This document shows positions 7,037 to 9,650 of a stretch of 9,650 bases of DNA, in pieces; within the stretch, counting starts at the first letter, position 1; every line of letters begins with the position of its first letter. The stretch comes from CAYWNK01 sp047639615 (GTDB taxonomy: Bacteria > Planctomycetota > UBA1135 > GCA-002686595). Position numbers and translations under genes: made by a program. Location of the stretch: positions 1-9,650 of the forward strand of contig JBLIOL010000223.1 in the NCBI GenBank assembly GCA_047639615.1, in the 5' to 3' direction. The notes below the pieces were generated by a model, which was not told the DNA's origin, searched no databases, and saw nothing but the letters and a program-made list of their open reading frames with translations.

Positions 7037-8479
7037 ATGCGGTTCCATTTTTTGCTCATTGTCCACCCTCTCGGATGCCCAATGAATCACTTGCTATTGT
7101 TTCTTTCGACACGCCACTCCGTGATCCCGTTCGTCTTGGCCTTTGTCGGTTGTTTCCCGTCAACCGTCTTTGGGCAGGAGTACCTCGCCGCCTGGGGATC
7201 GGACCTGAATAGCCAGGTTTCCACGACGCCCGAGGGAGGCGGCTTCACGCAACTGTCGGCAAATTACACTCAGACCCTCGCCCTGCGAACTGATGGTTCC
7301 ATCGCTGCTTGGGGAGCGGGTTGGTTATTCGAGGACTTCGGCCAAGTCTCCAATACGCCGACGACGACCGGTTTCATTCACGTCTCCGCGGGTTACTACC
7401 ATTCGATGGCTTTGCGTTCCAACGGGGCAATTGAAGTCTGGGGGGACAACTCCACGGGACTCATCACGAACAAGCCCTTTAACACGGGATTCACTCAGCT
7501 CGCCGCCGGCTGGGGCCACTCTTTAGGTTTGCGCGGCAATACTTCCATCGCGGCATGGGGTGATGACTTCTTTGGCCAGGTAACCAACAAGCCCAGCGGT
7601 CAAGGATTCTTGCAGGTCGCGGCAGGCGAGGACCACTGCTTGGCCTTGCGCTCCGATGGGTCCATCGTCTCTTGGGGCCGAGACCATGCCGGACAAGTGA
7701 GTATGACGCCGACAGGGACGGGGTTCATACAGGTCGCGGGAGGTAGGGCTCATTCGGTGGCCTTACGTACCGACGGCTCTATCGTATCTTGGGGAAACGA
7801 TCCCGCGGGCGTCGTTACGAACACGCCCACGGAGACGGGCTTCGTTGAAGTGAGAGCCGGAGCTGCCGTTTCCCTCGCACTGCGTGCCGACGGTTCGATG
7901 GTCGCCTGGGGTGGCGATTCTGCCAACGAAGTTTCGGATACGCCCACGCAGAGCGGCTTCACCTTGATCGCTGTGGGAACACATCATGGCGTTGCACTTG
8001 GTCCTGGCGGTTTCGGGTTTGCCTTTTGTTCCGGCTCTCTTCCTGCCGGACAATGCGCCTGCTTTTCTCCCGGCGCGGTCGGTTCTGGTTGTGTCAACTC
8101 GGTGGGGCCTGGTGCGAAGTTGAGAGCAACTGGAACGGCCAGTTTGGCAAGCGACACTCTGGCTCTTACGGTCACGGGCCTGCCAATCAACAAGCCAGGC
8201 TTGATTCTCCGGGGCGCCAACACCGTGAATGGGGGGGTGGGCAATCCGGTGGGAGAGGGCTTGCTCTGCGTAGCCGGCAGCACGGCTCGGTCCCACGTGC
8301 AACTGAGCACCGGGGGAGCCGTAACCTTCACGGACTTCCAAGGCGCACCCTTCAGCGCATCGAGCTACGGAGCCGGCACCCCGACGAACTATCAGTTCTG
8401 GTACCGCGATGCTAAATCGACGTGCACCACGAGTGGGTTCAACTTCTCCAACGCGTGGCGAACAAATTGGCTGCCCTAG
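7037..8479 (+). CDS. Secreted RCC1-like beta-propeller protein with a Planctomycetota-type C-terminal module
   Basis: The protein has three parts. First is a signal peptide with core VIPFVLAFVGCF and probable cleavage at VFG/QEYLA. Second, residues 49-322 form seven RCC1-like repeats (pattern G-F-x-Q-V-A-A-G-x-x-H-S-x-A-L-R-x-D-G-S-I-x-x-W-G), matching a seven-bladed propeller. Third is a C-terminal module of about 155 residues with cysteines at 331, 340, 342, 352, 411 and 463, and motifs CACFSPGAVGSGCVNS and YQFWYRDAKSTC. I recall similar endings on exported Planctomycetota proteins, where they may act in sorting or anchoring; that is from memory. Bacterial RCC1-like proteins are usually taken as binding or surface proteins, and no catalytic residues are visible. 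Two starts are possible: ATG 7037, behind AGGGG, or ATG 7082 (residue 16), which gives a more normal signal peptide but lacks a ribosome binding site. Partner and ligand are unknown. Confidence 0.88.
   Translation: MRFHFLLIVHPLGCPMNHLLLFLSTRHSVIPFVLAFVGCFPSTVFGQEYLAAWGSDLNSQVSTTPEGGGFTQLSANYTQTLALRTDGSIAAWGAGWLFEDFGQVSNTPTTTGFIHVSAGYYHSMALRSNGAIEVWGDNSTGLITNKPFNTGFTQLAAGWGHSLGLRGNTSIAAWGDDFFGQVTNKPSGQGFLQVAAGEDHCLALRSDGSIVSWGRDHAGQVSMTPTGTGFIQVAGGRAHSVALRTDGSIVSWGNDPAGVVTNTPTETGFVEVRAGAAVSLALRADGSMVAWGGDSANEVSDTPTQSGFTLIAVGTHHGVALGPGGFGFAFCSGSLPAGQCACFSPGAVGSGCVNSVGPGAKLRATGTASLASDTLALTVTGLPINKPGLILRGANTVNGGVGNPVGEGLLCVAGSTARSHVQLSTGGAVTFTDFQGAPFSASSYGAGTPTNYQFWYRDAKSTCTTSGFNFSNAWRTNWLP
7181..8002 (+). 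repeat. Seven tandem RCC1 repeats, 39-codon period
   Basis: The conserved Trp codons of the W-G motif lie at 7193, 7310, 7439, 7556, 7673, 7790 and 7907. Every interval is 117 bp except the second, which is 129 bp because blade two carries four extra residues around GWLFED. The units differ at the DNA level, so this is an established protein repeat family, not a recent tandem duplication. The fourth unit has NT where the others have DG, NG or similar in the turn before S-I. Confidence 0.9.
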
Positions 8480-8563
8480 TACGGGGGAGCTAAGGTGATT
8501 GATCGGCGCCGTCGGGGGGCATGGCTTACGCCGCTGCGCGGCTCGGCTCGGCCAGAAGAAGCA

Positions 8564-8578
8564 CCGGGCTACGCCCGG
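8564..8578. other. Short perfect hairpin downstream of the RCC1-like gene
   Basis: CCGGGC-TAC-GCCCGG is a six-base-pair GC stem with a three-base loop, 85 bp after the RCC1-like stop. No T-tract follows, so it is at best a weak or factor-assisted terminator candidate. Confidence 0.25.
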
Positions 8579-8623
8579 CCACACACCAACCCGATGGGTA
8601 ATTATAATTGTCGCTGGGCATGC

Positions 8624-8902
8624 GTCGACTTCGTCCACGTCTCCAACTTGGACAAATCCAAGCCACAGGCCAATCATCCGGAGTCCGAGAAGGTGCTCAC
8701 CACCTAGTACCGCGAAGTCGTCGGCGCCAACACGCCACTGATCGCTACCGGTGGCGACTGGGCGCCCATGGAGGCGGATCAGGCCCTCGACCACGGTACG
8801 GACAGGGTTGGACTGGCCCGAGCCGCAATCGGGAAGGAGAGAGTTGGCCGCATGACGCGCTTGGCCCATCAGCGAGAAGATGGTCGGCTAAATGCGACCC
8901 TG
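8624..8902 (+). pseudogene. Remnant of an NADH:flavin oxidoreductase (old yellow enzyme family), C-terminal part
   Basis: One reading frame gives text typical of the C-terminal half of the FMN-binding TIM barrel in old yellow enzyme relatives (COG1902 type). It starts with VDFVHVSNLDKSKPQ, then YREVVGANTPLIATGG (the strand and glycines that bind FMN phosphate), then EADQALDHGTDRVGLARAAIG, matching the 'tpe.A..aL..G.aD.V.lgRa.i.nP' pattern. An in-frame TAG at 8705-8707 interrupts it between LTT and YRE, with family-like sequence on both sides in the same frame. The first two thirds of a normal protein of about 370 residues is missing: before about 8620 GC3 falls and the text is unrelated. After about 8840 similarity fades too, and the frame runs on to a TAG at 9065-9067. 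So the copy is 5'-truncated, carries a nonsense codon and is decayed at its end. The family call is from recognised motifs only. Confidence 0.6.
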
Positions 8903-8912
8903 GCGGGGCCCC

Positions 8913-8927
8913 GTGACCGACGGTCAC
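8913..8927. promoter_or_regulatory. 15-bp palindrome, possible operator
   Basis: GTGACCG-A-CGGTCAC has perfect seven-base arms around one central base, in DNA with no intact gene. It lies just past the flavin-oxidoreductase remnant and about 120 bp from the stop of the minus-strand membrane protein. Its shape suits a dimeric regulator, but no intact promoter is nearby, so it may be a leftover operator or chance. Confidence 0.25.
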
Positions 8928-9046
8928 TGACGCGCATCAAAGTGATGCCGATTAGAAAGACCCAATTTAGTCCGCTCCCTTTCCTGCAAGCCGTCTCCGA
9001 GCTATCCCGTATCGTCCCGTTCCGCAAGATGTTCGACCCGATTTAC

Positions 9047-9650
9047 TCACCCTTCAAGTTGAGCTAGGCCGCGTTTGGAGACCTTGCGCAGGATCCCGAG
9101 AACAACGACGGTAGCTACTAGGCCAAGGATCAGCAAACGGCGGTCGGCGGCTTGCGACAGGTCTAGTTCCGTAAGGCTTGACCCGATCCAGACGACGGCG
9201 ATGACGCGCGGGGCCAGGCCTAGTATGGAGCCGATCACAAACGGCAGGATGTGAATTCCCGTGGTGGACATCAGCAGGTTTGTAGTGGCAAAGGGCATCG
9301 CGGGAGAAAGCCGGATTAGCGCTAGCAGTGCAATAGTTCGCAGGTAATGGCCCTGGCTAAGTTCACGGTGAATGGCTTCCGCGCGCGGGTGGTGGGAGAG
9401 CGCTTCTACAGCCTTATCCCGCAGGAAGAAGCGTAGGGTGGCGAAGCCTAAGGCGGCGGCCATTGCGATTCCGACCAGGGCCATGACGGTGCCAGGGCCA
9501 ATGCCAAAAGTCATGCCGCACAGGAGAGACGCCGCATGGGTTGGCATCAAAGAAAAGGCGGACAGCACCGCGGTGAGCAGCAGGAAGATTGGGATCTGAG
9601 CTGCACCTAAATTAAGGAACCTATCCAGCCAAAATGGACTCGTCGCAGCC
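9047..9650 (-). CDS. TVP38/TMEM64 (DedA-like, SNARE-associated) inner-membrane protein, 5' end outside window
   Basis: A polytopic membrane protein of the VTT/DedA superfamily (PF09335 type); characterised relatives include lipid scramblases and flippases and membrane-homeostasis factors. The frame is open to the right edge (200 codons visible) with no ATG near its start and family-like text throughout, so an internal GTG at 9568 is not the likely start and the N-terminus lies beyond 9650. Features in order: a hydrophobic segment IPIFLLLTAVLSAF; the re-entrant-type SLLCGMTFGIGPGT; a helix ending with the conserved F/R pair LRFFLRDK; an amphipathic stretch (SHHPRAEAIHRELS); LIRLSPAMPFATTNLLM, which carries the characteristic R-x-x-P-x-x-P-F and N; then GSILGLAPRVIAVVWIGSSL, and a last transmembrane helix before a basic tail. 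The protein ends TGA at 9047-9049, convergent with the oxidoreductase remnant. The substrate cannot be told from sequence. Confidence 0.88.
   Translation of the reverse strand, partial: AATSPFWLDRFLNLGAAQIPIFLLLTAVLSAFSLMPTHAASLLCGMTFGIGPGTVMALVGIAMAAALGFATLRFFLRDKAVEALSHHPRAEAIHRELSQGHYLRTIALLALIRLSPAMPFATTNLLMSTTGIHILPFVIGSILGLAPRVIAVVWIGSSLTELDLSQAADRRLLILGLVATVVVLGILRKVSKRGLAQLEG

Noticed and set aside
7181..8002. Regular 117-bp spacing as a CRISPR or non-coding tandem array
   Set aside because: The units diverge in DNA but keep a protein repeat pattern in one open frame, as expected for RCC1 blades.
8705..8707. Amber codon recoding (pyrrolysine or readthrough) in the flavin-oxidoreductase frame
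   Set aside because: The gene also lacks its 5' two thirds and decays at its 3' end, so an ordinary nonsense mutation in a pseudogene is the simpler reading.
7763..8869. Long 368-codon minus-strand open frame across the RCC1-like gene and beyond
   Set aside because: It is antisense to a well-supported repeat protein, its translation lacks domain patterns, and its openness is explained by high GC and repeated codon structure in the gene below.
9566..9568. GTG at 9568 as the start of the TVP38-like protein
   Set aside because: Upstream codons to the window edge encode a continuation of the first hydrophobic region, so it is an internal codon.

Overview
The window is GC-rich chromosomal DNA from a Gram-negative-like bacterium, most likely a Planctomycetota species, perhaps one of the marine lineages. 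The best clue is the secreted protein at 7037-8479. It is an RCC1-type propeller followed by a cysteine-bearing C-terminal module that I associate from memory with exported proteins of that phylum. This placement is an inference; the other genes are compatible with many phyla.

Left part (1-4088, + strand): a two-gene glycogen/maltodextrin unit. A GH77 4-alpha-glucanotransferase (malQ type, cut by the left edge) overlaps a complete glycogen/maltodextrin phosphorylase by four bases. The two would act together: phosphorylase releases glucose-1-phosphate from chain ends, and the glucanotransferase recombines short maltodextrins into chains long enough to be phosphorolysed again.

Middle part (4114-6289): a small YccV/HspQ-domain protein on the minus strand converges on the phosphorylase gene. 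It is divergent, across a 112-bp spacer, from an exported M1-family zinc aminopeptidase with an intact HExxH-x18-E site and a signal peptide.

Right part (6290-9650): gene remnants alternate with two intact or nearly intact genes. The minus-strand remnant at 6518-6841 is a membrane-protein fragment with strong GC3 bias, no start codon and a probable frameshift. Next comes the secreted seven-bladed RCC1-like protein. After it lies a remnant of an NADH:flavin oxidoreductase (old yellow enzyme family) with an in-frame amber codon. Last is a minus-strand TVP38/TMEM64 (DedA-like) membrane protein that runs off the right edge.

I see no tRNA, rRNA, CRISPR array, intact transposase or defence system, and no convincing new multi-gene system. 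The items most worth a second look are the RCC1 protein with its putative sorting module, the two decaying genes flanking it, and two perfect palindromes in non-coding DNA.
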